A stretch of DNA of 62,000 nt from Mesostigma viride (GCA_009746045.1 RPFO01000312.1:358823-420822), one strand, 5' to 3'; positions 19,367 to 34,085 are shown, counted from the first letter of the stretch. Made by a program: numbers and translations. Notes: a model not told the origin generated them from the sequence alone.

Positions 19367-19859
19367 GGCCGGGCCCACTTCAAATGTTCCGAAAAGTGTG
19401 ACACTTTTGGTCGTTTTTTTGACTTTTTCGACGATCGTCACTCTGCAGAGTGATTCGTCGTGCGAAATCGTGCGAAATTGTGCGAAATTTGCTGAAATCG
19501 TGTGAAATTTGCTGAAATCGTGCGAATTTGTGCGAAATTTGCTGAAATTGTGCGAAATTTCATGTGAAAAATGTCGACGGTAAAAAATTTTGATGTGCAC
19601 AACGTGTGTGAATTCATGCAAAATTTTGTCAAACGTCACTCCCCAAAACGACCCTTGGTTGAAATCCATGCGAAATTGTGCGAAATCATGCAAAATTGTG
19701 CGAAATCGTGCGAAATCGTGCGAAAATGTGTGAAAATTTTGCGAAAATCACGCGAAAATCACGCGAACTCGTGCGAAATTTTATTTTTTTTTTGCGAAAA
19801 TAGCGAAAAAGTGTCACACACTTGGCTTGGACGGCGGAACATTTGAAGTGGGCCCGGCC
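19367..19859. mobile_element. 493 bp TIR element (MITE) with GTGCGAAAT repeats
   Basis: The ends GGCCGGGCCCACTTCAAATG and its complement are inverted; the next bases TTCCG also match, as does the AAGTGT(G)ACAC portion further in. A GTAG duplication lies at 19363-19366 and 19860-19863. Removing it rejoins ORF1 codons of the host retroelement. The interior is a dense array of TCGTGCGAAAT, TTTGCTGAAAT and similar 11 bp units. No protein is encoded. The superfamily is uncertain. Confidence 0.8.
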
Positions 19860-19958
19860 GTAGGTCGGCCATAGCTCCCGTCGCCGTTGTTGCTGCGCCA
19901 CAACCTGCAGGTGGAGGATGTACAACTGTCACCTGCTCTGGGTGCATCCTCATCGTAT

Positions 19959-20105
19959 ATTGCGTAATAGCTTCGGAAAATTATATCAGCAGGTGCGTCG
20001 TAGAAAGACGCATCGATTGTGATATTCACGGCTACATTCGGTGCTCAAACGTAAGTTATGAGCTCCGCCGTCAGCCATGGCTACCTCGTGGCTCGTGGCT
20101 ACCAT
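19959..20105 (-). mobile_element. 5' leader of a - strand ORF1-type element
   Basis: The conserved leader of the ORF1-only family (GGCTGACGGCGGAGCTCATA block, then AATTTTCCGAAGC) read on the - strand, ending at a start-codon position broken by the nest (CCTCATCGTAT). Its body is represented, if at all, by 2566-2822. Confidence 0.65.
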
Positions 20106-21943
20106 GGTCAGTAAAAAAAAAATTAAATTATAACATGCCTCCGTGGGGAGGTCATGTAGCACATATTCCATGATGGATGGGGTGGAGGAAGCCGCGTGAT
20201 CGAACTATACTAACTCTAAGCTATCTAGAAAATAGTTGCGGGATACTATTGGCATTCCAATCCATGATCCATCCCATGTTTCCGGCCACGAGGTAGCCAT
20301 GGCTGTCGGAGCTCATAACTTTCACGTTTGAGCCCCGAATTCAGCTGTGAATATCACAATCGCTTCGTCTTTCTTAGAGTCACGCACATGCTGCTATAAT
20401 TTTCCAAAGCTATAACGCACTATATGGCGAATAAACGCGCCTCGACGCAACGCAGCCTGGCGGCTGCGCTCGGCAATGAAAATACGTCTGCAGCCCCGGC
20501 AGCAGACTCGCCCTCAAGCCCGGACGGCAATGGTGACACTAGTCGTGCACTGGTGGTTGCCCAGCCCCCTCACGGACTTGCCTCGCCCTCTGCATCGCCA
20601 GAGCCTAAACGTAGCCGCCCTGAGCATCCGCCCCCTGACGAGCCGGACTGGAAAGAAATAGACTTTGACGCCAAATCAGCTACATGGTGGACACAAGGCC
20701 GCTCAAATCCCATCCAGTTTATGAACGCCGTGTTCTTCGGGTCGCGCACCTCGCTTCTTGCCCTGTGCAAGCACTTTTACGTCCAAGGCCGCATCATTAT
20801 GCCTACCCGCATGGATTCCCCGTCGGATCTGTCCAGCTACTCCCGCCCGGCCCGCCTTCAGCTCCTCGCCCTCTGCTGCCTCCTAGGGCGCTCTGTCGCC
20901 GACATCTGGGCCCCCCCCATCCACCTCCGAAATTCGCTCCATCATCAACAACGCCATCGAACAGCACGTGACACCCCTGGCCGCAGATGTGGCGGCCATG
21001 GGCGGCACGTTGGCTGCCGAGCTTCCCATCCTCTCCTCCACCACCACCGCCACCTCCAAGCTCCTCGCCTCCACCTCCACCACAACCGACGCCCTCACGG
21101 CCCAGCTTCTCGCCATCGACAAGCGCCTGCAGGACAATGCCATAGCCATCGAATGCTTGCAGAACACCGCCGGCATCACTGCTCAGGCGGTGAAGGACAT
21201 CGCCGCTCGGCCAGCCCCTGCTGGCCCTGCCGGCGATGCTCCTCCCATCCCGACCTGGGCGGACATGCTTAAGCAACACGCCACCTCCACCACCTCCGCC
21301 GTCGCCGCCCAGCTTAAGCAGCAGACGCTGGACCTCCGCGAGGAGGCCGAGCTCGCCAAGCGCAGCCTTAACGTCATAGTCAAGCACTTCGACCCGCTGC
21401 AGGACGAGACCTCCGAGACCCTTGCCCTGGCGTTTGAGAACAAAATCCTTGTCCCCATGGCTATCACTGGTAAGGGCAAGCCGCGGGGGGTGACCCGCCT
21501 TGAGTTGGTGGCCAGGAGTTTGCTCAGTTGGCCATGTCTGCCAAGTGAGCAAACTCAAAGTATGCATATTTTGCATCCTACGTGTCAATTTATACATGTC
21601 TTGGGTTATTTTATGGGTTGTCATGCATCGTGGCGGAGTTTGGTACCTAGTGGGGGTTGGGAACACACCCCTTGACTATAGAGACCCACTAAAGCCCCAT
21701 AAATCATGCAATTTGCACAGTCACACCATGTGGACATGAAAGTGCATGTTTTATTCTAGTTAGGTTTATCATTAATTAAGGCTTATATTGTGCATAAACA
21801 CCAAAGATAATCGATAAACAACAAATTGTTGAATTTCTTCCCACACGTGGCAATAACATATTTGACAAAAACAGATCAATTATGCCAACCAAGTGATGCA
21901 ACCCACAGCTGGAACTTAAACCGTGACCATTTGGTTCACTAGA

Positions 21944-24154
21944 CTAGTCCACAGACGTATCAGATTCAGATGTGGCACTGTCCTCAGCACTGGGCTCCTC
22001 ATCCTCAGACTCTTCCCCCTCACTTGCCTGATCGCTGCCCGGGGAATCAACGGGCGCGCTACGGCGGCACCCCCTAGTTAGCTGCTGCCTACGCTCTGGG
22101 GGGGCTGGAGGGGCCACACGCTCGTCTCTAGCTGTATTACTCAAGAGCTCCTGCCCGGCATTGTGGTCCGTGGCTAGAAGCTCGGGCAGCACAGCACCTG
22201 GGCAAGAACAAAGGACTGCTTGTAGATCATCATACGGAAGCACGTCCTTCTCACCGTCATCCCACAGCACGGCGGCCAAGCGAGAGCCCGCGTCTATTGC
22301 TGTTACCCTACCGTGAAATCTTTTTTTGCCAGCTCCCACAGCATACCATCTACAGATGGGAGTGGACACCATGATACCATCCGCTACCCGCTTCTCCCAA
22401 GCCTCGCTGTTCCTAGCCCTAGCAGCTGCTGCATTCTTGTACTCTGCAAAACAAAGTCTGTCATCCTTCACTACTTGTTGCAGGGCATCTACAGTGGCTG
22501 CAGCCAGGCACCCCCCCTTTGTAAGCTTTACGGTGTTTGGCTTCGCCTTGGTGGGCCCTGGCCACGACGAAAGGAGCACGTCCCCCTTGGGCACCGCATA
22601 CACATGGACGGGCAATGATGATGACACCGGTACGCCGGCAGATGATGGATGCCACCTGAGCCACTTGGCAGCGTAGTGATCAGCATGAAAACATTCTACC
22701 AAGACGGTCGTGTCCCCTGGCGCAGGCGTCTTGTGGACTACACCGTACAGAGCAGGTGTCCACGTAAACTTGGTGTTGCCTTCAGCCAAACAAGGATGGG
22801 CTACAATAACTGGGTGCCCCTCTTCAAGGCCTACAGACGCTTGGGCTGCAGCTATGTCGAAGGCTATGGCCCTATTCGCCTCATCCCACTGCGCCTGCGT
22901 AAAGCCCGCATGTCGTACAGAAGGCACCAACGGCTCTACAGCAGCCGCGATGGCCAAAGCCAGTTCCTCCTCCTCGTATGTTGCTGCTGGCAGAGGCGTC
23001 GGCGCACTGCGCGGGGAAGGGGGGCCATTCAGGAGGCCTCCACTCCGCGGGGACAGTGTCAATGCCCTTGGGGACCTTTGGCCAAATTCTGCCCACCGGA
23101 TCAACCGGTTCACCTTTGTCTTCGCGTCGACGAAATACTGAGCCCACACGGTACCATGCAGCCCGCCCACGAATAGCTTGATTCTTGGGATGTTCTCCTG
23201 CATGGGCAGAGCAGTGCGACATGGACAAGGAGTACTTAAGTCGAGCATATCCGAGGCCAAATTTAGATAAGGTTGCACCAATGGACAAAGAATACATCAA
23301 ATAACCAAGAGGTATGACGAGTAATGAAAGCAAACTTGGTAGCAAATGCTTACAGCTTCACCATGATTCAAATTACTCACCTCCAGGTATCGCAGGTTGA
23401 GACCAGCCAGCAGGGGCCCTGCGGTCGCGCAAGGAATGTCCGGATCAAACACGCGAATGCCATACAGGGGACGCCCCTGCTGATCATAGGCGAGAACACG
23501 CCCTGAGAGTACACCATCTGGCCGCGGCTGCGTGACGATGTAGCACTGGTAGCTCATCCACACCTCTGGGTTGCCTTGCACTTTCCGAAATGAGGTGTGG
23601 TGGCAGCGAGCAGCCTTGCCAGTCCGCGTAGGGAGACCATCTTCAGAGTCAGCGATTGGAGGCATGTAGTCTAGTGCCATGCTCCAGCCAGCTAAGTTTG
23701 GTTCCTTCCGGTGTGGCAGCCAGGCCGCGACATCATACACGCAGCCTAAAACCTTCACCCGGGTCCCAGCTGGAGTCTTGGCGCTCATGTCTTCAGCTGC
23801 CACCACGTCCGCATGCTCAAAAGCGCTCACAATGGCATCAAAGAAGTCGTCAGGCGCACCGTAGACAGCCACGTCCTTGCCACGTCCACTCTTGGCCACC
23901 GTTGCCCACAAGTGGCCGAAGCGCTGGTCAGGATCAACGTGAGAATGCCCACGCATCAACCGGTGGATGTGAACCTTGTCGAAGCGGCCATCCTCCACCA
24001 ACTTGGCTGCCCAGAGCAATACGGTGTCATTCCTGTTCTCGCTCCCTCCGTCCAGCTGAAAATGGGCTTCCGTTGGACGAGGCTGGCCGGCAGCCTCCCA
24101 CAACTTGGCCGCCTCCCAGTCAGCCAACATGCACTCTAGCATCGTGCACGTCAC
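21944..24154 (-). CDS. DUF7869-like transposase candidate (5' part missing)
   Basis: Two exons, 24154-23354 and 23197-21944. The 156 bp intron has donor GTAAGC and acceptor CCCATGCAG, and joining keeps frame (phase 0), giving about 684 residues. Exon 1 has LDGGSENRND, then HIHRLMRGHSHVDPDQRFGH, the pattern of the DUF7869 family (D….EN, then GHTHEDIDQ.F), which occurs in transposable elements of plants, algae and oomycetes as I recall. The acidic residues fit an RNase H-like DDE core. The C-terminal exon holds a Tudor/SH3-like stretch (RWYAVGAGKKRFHGRVTAID) and an acidic Ser/Glu/Asp tail. The coding sequence runs into the satellite at 24165, so the N-terminus is lost. Expected role: cutting and joining of the enclosing element. 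Confidence 0.7.
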
Positions 24155-24164
24155 GCTGCCAGAC

Positions 24165-25919
<1,755 letters not shown>

Positions 25920-26018
25920 TGCTGGTGCCCATTAAGGCTTATATTATGCATAAACACCAAAGAAATTGATATAGGCAACAAATTGCTGAATTTCTGCCCA
26001 CTGACACTGCAATAACAT

Positions 26019-26180
26019 CAAGGAGACAACCAGCGCAGGCCAGAAATCGGGAGAATCCGGACCATGGTAGCTCGAGCCTGCCGTTATCTTGTCCGCGTGT
26101 TCGAGTCGTTTAGGATGATGAATATGAATGGTGATGGAAATGTGTAACCTTGTGCATTCAAATTATGGCTGGCTTACGTG
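26019..26180 (-). mobile_element. SINE-like repeat, left palindrome arm
   Basis: 162 bp, 3' end …GGTTGTCTCCTTGAT, flanked by CAATAACAT (26010-26018 and 26181-26189). It has no protein. A GGCTCGAGCTACC string is a possible diverged pol III B box. The mirrored copy is 28138-28299 with the same flanks, so it inserted before the palindrome formed. Confidence 0.8.
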
Positions 26181-26569
26181 CAATAACATATTCAGTTTTA
26201 CAAAATTTGATCAATTATGCCAAACAAGTGATGCAACCCACAGCTGGAAATTAAACCTTGCAAACTGGCATTTGGTTCAACTAGACTAATCCATGGAGGT
26301 ATCAGCTAAGTTTGGTTCCTTCCGGTAGCAGCCAGGCGGCGACATCATACCAGCTGTGGCAACAGAAAATGGCCTGCGACCTGGCTACGACCTGGCTGTA
26401 GCCACGGCCTAGCGTTGGCTATGGAAAATAGCTTGGGCTACGAGCAGGCTGCGGCCTCGGCCTTTCCCTGGTTAAAATACGGTGCTGAGCCATGATTGGG
26501 CAACGAACGGGTACAATGCTCAGGTCCCTTTTGTAGCCCAAGCCATTTTCCCTAGCCAACGCTAGGCCG

Positions 26570-26997
26570 ACGGACACTGCCGACGATGTGGACACCCGCA
26601 TCGGCCTTTCCTGGGCCAAGCTCCGTTCGCTCAACACCTACTGGCGCTCCAAGGGCCTGGACGAGCACCGCAAGCGCATGCTCTTCAAGGTCCTCGTCCT
26701 CACGGTGCTCACGTATGGCGCCGAGGCATGGACACTCACGGCAACACTGGCAGCCAAGCTAGACGGCACGGTAACCCGGATGCTCCGACAGGTCCTGAAT
26801 GTCGGGTTTTCTCAGCGTAGGTCCTTAGAGTCTTTGTATCACGGTATGCCGCGTATTTCGGACGAGATTAGACAGCGTAGGATAGCATTAGAGTTAGGAT
26901 AGTTCGATCACGCGGCTTCCTCCACCCCATCCATCATGAAATATGTGCTACATGACCTCCCCACGGAGGCATGTTATAATTTAATTTAATTTTTTTT
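26570..26997 (+). mobile_element. LINE-A3, truncated, in left arm only
   Basis: Encodes the RT C-terminal segment (26588-26890; TYGAEAWTLTATLAAKLDG) and then jumps by an internal deletion at GATAGCATTAGAGTTAG to the 3' UTR, hairpin CTCCCCACGGAG and a T/A tail. The perfect 12 bp TSD AACGCTAGGCCG is at 26558-26569 and 26998-27009. It is absent from the right arm. Confidence 0.92.
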
Positions 26998-27765
26998 AAC
27001 GCTAGGCCGTGGCTATAGCCAGGTCGTAGCCCAGCCATTTTCTGTATAGCGCCAATGTCCAAGTCCAGGTCGATCATCTATGCTACAGAGAGGCTACCGG
27101 TATGCGCTATAGCCAGGCTACCGACCAGGCTATAGCCTGCTGTTGCCCGGCTACCGACCAGGCTATAGCCTGCTGTTGCCCAAGCCATTTTCCCTGGTTA
27201 TTGTACGGTGCTGAGCTATGATTGGGCTACGAACGGTTACACTAGAGAACTGAACATTGTAACCGTTCGTAGCCCAATCGTAGCTAAGAACCCTTTTTTG
27301 TAACCGTTCGTAGCCCAATCATAGCTCAGCACCGTACAATAACCAGGGAAAATGGCTTGGGCAACAGCAGGCTATAGCCTGGTCGGTAGCCTGGCTATAG
27401 CCCGGCTACGAACGGTTACAAAAGAGGTGCTGAGCTATGATTGGGCTACGAACGGTTACACTAGAGAACTGAACATTGTAACCGTTCGTAGCCCAATCGT
27501 AGCTAAGCACCTTTTTTGTAACCGTTCGTAGCCCAATCATAGCTCAGCACCGTACAATAACCAGGGAAAATGGCTTGGGCAACAGCAGGCTATAGCCTGG
27601 TCGGTAGCCGGGCAACAGCAGGCTATAGCCTGGTCGGTAGCCTGGCTATAGCGCATACCGGTAGCCTCTCTGTAGCATAGATGATCGACCTGGACTTGGA
27701 CATTGGCGCTATACAGAAAATGGCTGGGCTACGACCTGGCTATAGCCACGGCCTAGCGTTGGCTA
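26998..27765. repeat. Palindrome centre with nested inverted repeats
   Basis: Words such as GGCTATAGCC, GGCTACGAACGGTTAC and CAACAGCAGGCTATAGCC recur in both orientations. 27000-27246 mirrors 27535-27765, and 27190-27345 and 27420-27560 are smaller palindromes. No gene is present. Confidence 0.85.
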
Positions 27766-28137
27766 GGGAAAATGGCTTGGGCTACAAAAGGGACCTGAGC
27801 ATTGTACCCGTTCGTTGCCCAATCATGGCTCAGCACCGTATTTTAACCAGGGAAAGGCCGAGGCCGCAGCCTGCTCGTAGCCCAAGCTATTTTCCATAGC
27901 CAACGCTAGGCCGTGGCTACAGCCAGGTCGTAGCCAGGTCGCAGGCCATTTTCTGTTGCCACAGCTGGTATGATGTCGCCGCCTGGCTGCTACCGGAAGG
28001 AACCAAACTTAGCTGATACCTCCATGGATTAGTCTAGTTGAACCAAATGCCAGTTTGCACGGTTTAATTTCCAGCTGTGGGTTGCATCACTTGTTTGGCA
28101 TAATTAATCAAATTTTGTAAAACTGAATATGTTATTG

Positions 28138-28299
28138 CACGTAAGCCAGCCATAATTTCAATGCACAAGGTTACACATTTCCATCACCATTCATATTCAT
28201 CATCCTGAACGACTCGAACACGCGGACAAGATAACGGCAGGCTCGAGCTACCATGGTCCGGATTCTCCCGATTTCTGGCCTGCGCTGGTTGTCTCCTTG
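28138..28299 (+). mobile_element. SINE-like repeat, right palindrome arm
   Basis: Mirror of 26019-26180, flanked by ATGTTATTG at 28129-28137 and 28300-28308. Confidence 0.8.
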
Positions 28300-28402
28300 A
28301 TGTTATTGCAGTGTCAGTGGGCAGAAATTCAGCAATTTGTTGCCTATATCAATTTCTTTGGTGTTTATGCATAATATAAGCCTTAATGGGCACCAGCAGT
28401 GA

Positions 28403-30390
<1,988 letters not shown>

Positions 30391-30666
30391 CAGCCGAGCC
30401 TAGCTTGAACCTTAATCGCCTTGTTGGGCTTCATCTCATGGGCGTTCTTCGTTAGATTGTGACATTGGTATTGTAACGACTAAAAAGTGACGTAGTGGAG
30501 CTGCCGTCTTATTTAACTTTCATGATTTTTAGTGGAACTGACGATTTATAATTATTATGGTGCATGTCATGACTACAATTTGCATCGTTTTTCTGTGGAA
30601 ACCACATGTCAAAGCTTCGTGCACAAGTGGCTAGAAACCATACCTGGCTAGGGGGAGGCAGCGTGG

Positions 30667-30671
30667 GGGCA

Positions 30672-30707
<36 letters not shown>
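30667..30707. repeat. Poly-G tract
   Basis: About 40 consecutive G, interrupted at most once near the left edge, between the palindrome and the right TIR. The length may be inexact because homopolymers assemble poorly. Confidence 0.9.
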
Positions 30708-31266
30708 CGACACTTAACTTTGGGGAACACTTGAGGGGAGGTACGTGATATTATTCCATTGATTTCACACAAAGTTGGAATACTGGCTGTCAAGTGAGCA
30801 AACTCTTGGCCAACTGAGCAAACTCCTGGCCACCAACTCCTTCCCCGCTCGCGGGGTAAGGCCGGCCCCTCCCCCTTGCTCCTCACCTTTGACACCATGG
30901 CGGATAAGATGGAGTTCCTCAAGTGTCGCAAGCGGCTTGGGGGGACCGCCTACACGCTGGACGACGACTTGACCTTGACGCAGCAACAACGGCGACGGGA
31001 GTTATGGCCGACCTACCTCCAGCTTCGGCAGACGGCGGGGCAGAAGCCGGTCTACTGGAAGGGGGCGGACATCTATGTCGCCCACAAGCCCTGGCAGGCG
31101 ACCCCTGCAACCCCAGCCACCCCAGCCACCCCAGCCTAGGGAATACATAGCAGTAGTGTAGACTAGAAAGCTTAGTGACGTGGCCATGTATGCCTACTAC
31201 GTTGATGGGCCCACACCCGCCCTTGCCGTAGCAATGTCGAGTCATGCTTTGCCCATGCAGGGAGTT

Positions 31267-31502
31267 GTGGGGAAGCGCCCGCGTGTGCAATCCCGCGGGA
31301 GGCACGCCAGATAGCTCCCCCTAGGGCAGCTTGCGGCTGCCTAGATAGATGTTGTAGTTAGAATGCCGTTAGATAGATGTAGTACGTAGCCAACGTAGAT
31401 AGATTAGACCGGTAGGAATGTTTGCACCCATCCATCCATCCATCGGGGTTAATGCTCCGAGACTCCCCAACGGGAGCACGAGTCTAATTAATTAATTAAT
31501 TA
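31267..31502 (+). mobile_element. LINE-A5: short 3'-end copy
   Basis: 236 bp of LINE-A1-type 3' UTR with the ACTCCCCAACGGGAG hairpin and TTAA repeats, inserted in the 3' UTR of the ORF1-only element. The TSD is ATGCAGGGAGTT (31255-31266 and 31503-31514), 12 bp and perfect. Confidence 0.9.
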
Positions 31503-33142
31503 ATGCAGGGAGTTACTCCCTGCTGAGAGGCCATGTGTACCCTAGCTATAGCCTAGCCACATACCTTCCACCCCATATGTCATGCAGGCCTTCTAGGCCC
31601 TCTCCTCAAGCCCCCCCTGGGTGCCTGTGCTTGTTTAGGAGGCATGAACCATCATGGAGGTGCAGGTGCACCTAGTGCACCCAGAGCAGGTGATAGTTGT
31701 ACATCCTACACCTGCAGGTTGTCGCCCTGATTGTATTACAAACCCATAGATGCCCCTTTCTCAGGGCTATGTGTTACATATGCTCCCCACGGAGCTATGA
31801 TTTTAATTAATTAATTAATCTAGAAAATCCTAACTACACTACTCATCAAAACGCCTCCTCCGCTTGGGGGGAGGTGGCTTGCCCACAGGGTCGGGCGTGT
31901 GCGCCTTGACAATCTTCTGCCACCGCGTCTTGTCCTGCATGACAGTCCAAAGACGGGAGAGAGAGTGGATGCGGTGCTCAAACTGGGCTGGGACCACTAG
32001 GTCGTCCAGCAACATCTGAACGTAGTTCGTGACAGGTTTCCCTACCCGTTTGGGAATGTCCGCGGGGCCAGGCCAGGTCAGAATGTGCCGCCCTGGCTGG
32101 CCAAGCCGCTGGGGGCCGGCCAGACCGAGGGTGGTGTCGACCTGGCTGGTGCGGGCAAGGTGTCCTACAAATGCTATCCTACGCTGCCTGACTCTCGTCC
32201 GAAACACGAGGCATGCCATGATACAAAGACTCTGATGACGGACGCTCGGAAAAACCTACATTAAGGACCTGTCGGAGCATAGCTGTAAACCGTGCCGTCT
32301 AGCCTAGCTGCCAGTTTGGGTGGGAGGGTCCACGCCTCGGCGCCATACGTGAGCACCGTGAGGACGAGGACCTTGAAGAGCATGCGCTTGCGGTGCCCGC
32401 CCAGGCCCTTCGAGCGCCAGTAGGGTGTGAGCGAATGGAGCTTGGCCCAGGCAAGGCCGATGCGGGTGTCCACATCGTCGGCGGTGTCAGGAAGCCAGCT
32501 CCCCAACAGCTTGAAGCGGTCGCGGAACGGGACCTCCGTCCCGTCGAGCAGGCGCGGCAGCGGTGGTTTACTGGAGGCCCCAATCACCATCGCCTCGGTT
32601 TTGACACTAATCTCCAACCCTACCGCCCCCGCCTCCAGGCCCAGGCAGTCCAGCCAGGTCTGAATGTGCTCGGGGCTCTCGATGAGGGTCCGTTCTCAGG
32701 GATTAATTAATTAATTAATTATCAACATCACTCCGTTGGGAGTCAATGTAGCACATATCCCTGAGAAGGGGCATATGGCTGTTAATACATCCTAGGCTAC
32801 TTCATGCAAGGGTGGGAATGTAAGCGACCCTTGCTCTAGGTGCACCAGGGCACCTGCGCCCTCATAATCTTCACACTATGCCCAGCTAAGGGGGAGTATG
32901 TTATGTGGGGGAAGATCATCATGGCTATACAAGAGCTAGGGCATGGCTTCTCGACAGAGAGCATCTCTCTGCATGGCATAGCATGGCTAAATTCTTAATG
33001 CAACATCCATGGGGGTCCCATTATAGGCATGGCTTGGCTAAGTTCTGAAGGCAACATCCATGGGGGCCATTGTGGGCGCACATGCGCGTGGGCCACATGC
33101 TAGGCTAAGCCTTACTAATCTACACTACTGGTATATATATTC

Positions 33143-33505
33143 CTAGCTGGGCGTTTGCTTTGGTTTGAGTGATTTCACTCTGCTGTAAGTAATTATATTT
33201 TTAATATATATTCCTAGCTGACATCATGCTCCGCCGTACGCGGGCTGATTTTGCGGTGCAGCAGGGCTATTAGGTTCCTCCCGTTAGGCGTTTCCATTGG
33301 TCTTATCGTAGTATAGAGCTTTGACATGGCTCTGTATATAGGTTTATAGCTGGGCGTTTGCTTTGGTTTGAGTGATTTCACTCTGCTGTAAGTAATTATA
33401 TTTTTAATATATATTCCTAGTATAGGTTTATAGCTGGGCGTTTGCTTTGGTTTGAGTGATTTCACTCTGCTGTAAGTAATTATATTTTTAATATATATTC
33501 CTAGT
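33143..33505. repeat. Three copies of a 75 bp repeat
   Basis: Near-identical copies at 33143-33216, 33348-33420 and 33429-33505, each with GGGCGTTTGCTTTGGTTTGA, a GTGATTTCACT palindrome and TTTTTAATATATATTCCTAG. They replace the usual bases before the ORF1 stop region, where TATATTCCTAG is normally single copy, so they appear to be local duplications with an inserted 130 bp spacer. Confidence 0.85.
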
Positions 33506-34082
33506 CTGAGGTGGCAGGAGGGGGCTGCCAGGGCTTGTGGTCAACGTGGATGACCGCCCCCCTCCAGTATACCGGCTTCCCCCTTGCGCTCTGCCGGAGC
33601 TGAAGGTAGGTTGGCCATAGCTTGCGTCGCCGCTGTTGCTGGGCCAGGGTCAAGTCGTCGTCCAGCGTGAAGCGAGTCTCCGAGAGCTTCTTGCGGCATT
33701 TAAGGAACGCCAGCTTGTCCGCAATGTACTTAAAGGTGAGGAGCACAGGTGCCGGGCCAGCCTTCCCCCTTGCGCGGGGGAGGCGGACAGCCGACATGTC
33801 CAGCTCACCAGTGAGTAACATGGGGGCAAGAATGGCGCGCTTAAATGCCTCAAGAAGGCTCGTGGAGGTCTCACCTGCCTGCTGGTCGAAGTGCTTGACG
33901 ATGACATTGTGGCTGCGCCGGGCGATGTCGGCTTCCTCGCGAAGGTCGAGGGCTTGTTGCTTGAGTTGTGCCGAGATGGTGGAGGTGGTGGAGGTGGTGT
34001 GCTGCTTAAGCAAGTCCGCCCAGGTGGAGGGAGCATCGCCGGCCGGGCCAGCAGGAGCCGGCTGGGCGGCGATGTCCTTCAC
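33501..34082 (-). CDS. ORF1 protein, C-terminal fragment
   Basis: 193 residues beginning at the conserved KDIAAQPAPAGPAGD and running through NVIVKHFDQQAGE, RLPRARGKAGPAPVLLTF, DDDLTLAQQQRRRKLWP and VYWRGAVIHVDHKPWQ to the natural stop. There are no frameshifts. The N-terminal 60 percent is missing. Confidence 0.85.
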   Translation of the reverse strand: MKDIAAQPAPAGPAGDAPSTWADLLKQHTTSTTSTISAQLKQQALDLREEADIARRSHNVIVKHFDQQAGETSTSLLEAFKRAILAPMLLTGELDMSAVRLPRARGKAGPAPVLLTFKYIADKLAFLKCRKKLSETRFTLDDDLTLAQQQRRRKLWPTYLQLRQSARGKPVYWRGAVIHVDHKPWQPPPATSD

Positions 34083-34085
34083 CGC

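Larger units (their letters stand above)
2947..19899 (-). mobile_element. Nest level 3: ORF1-type retroelement, 5' truncated, split
   Basis: A - strand copy in several pieces. The tail is 2947-3018, a short piece is 3803-3823, the 3' UTR is 18378-18459 and 18927-19222, and the ORF1 C-terminal codons are 19223-19366 and 19860-19899. The flanking duplication is ACAACCTGCAGGTG at 2933-2946 and 19900-19913. It is interrupted by LINE-A2 (3019-3802), the + element at 3824-18377, LINE-A4 (18460-18926) and a small TIR element (19367-19859). The tail has the ACTCCCAACGGAGT hairpin and an AATTC-type end. Confidence 0.75.
2834..19947 (-). mobile_element. Nest level 2: retroelement 3'-tail fragment, split
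   Basis: Short 5'-truncated copy of the ORF1-type 3' UTR. Its two parts are 2834-2946 and 19900-19947, separated by the next insertion. The 3' end on the - strand carries the hairpin GCTCCCACCGGAGC and then repeated TTAA. The flanking duplication is CCTCATCGTAT at 2823-2833 and 19948-19958. Everything between the two parts arrived later. Confidence 0.7.
32700..34085 (-). mobile_element. ORF1-only retroelement, 5' truncated
   Basis: The tail (TTAA repeats, ACTCCGTTGGGAGT hairpin on the + strand) is at 32700-32760, the 3' UTR runs to 33135, an inserted set of repeats lies at 33143-33505, and the ORF1 C-terminal half is 34082-33501. The copy stops where the LINE-A7 tail begins at about 34086. 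Confidence 0.75.
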
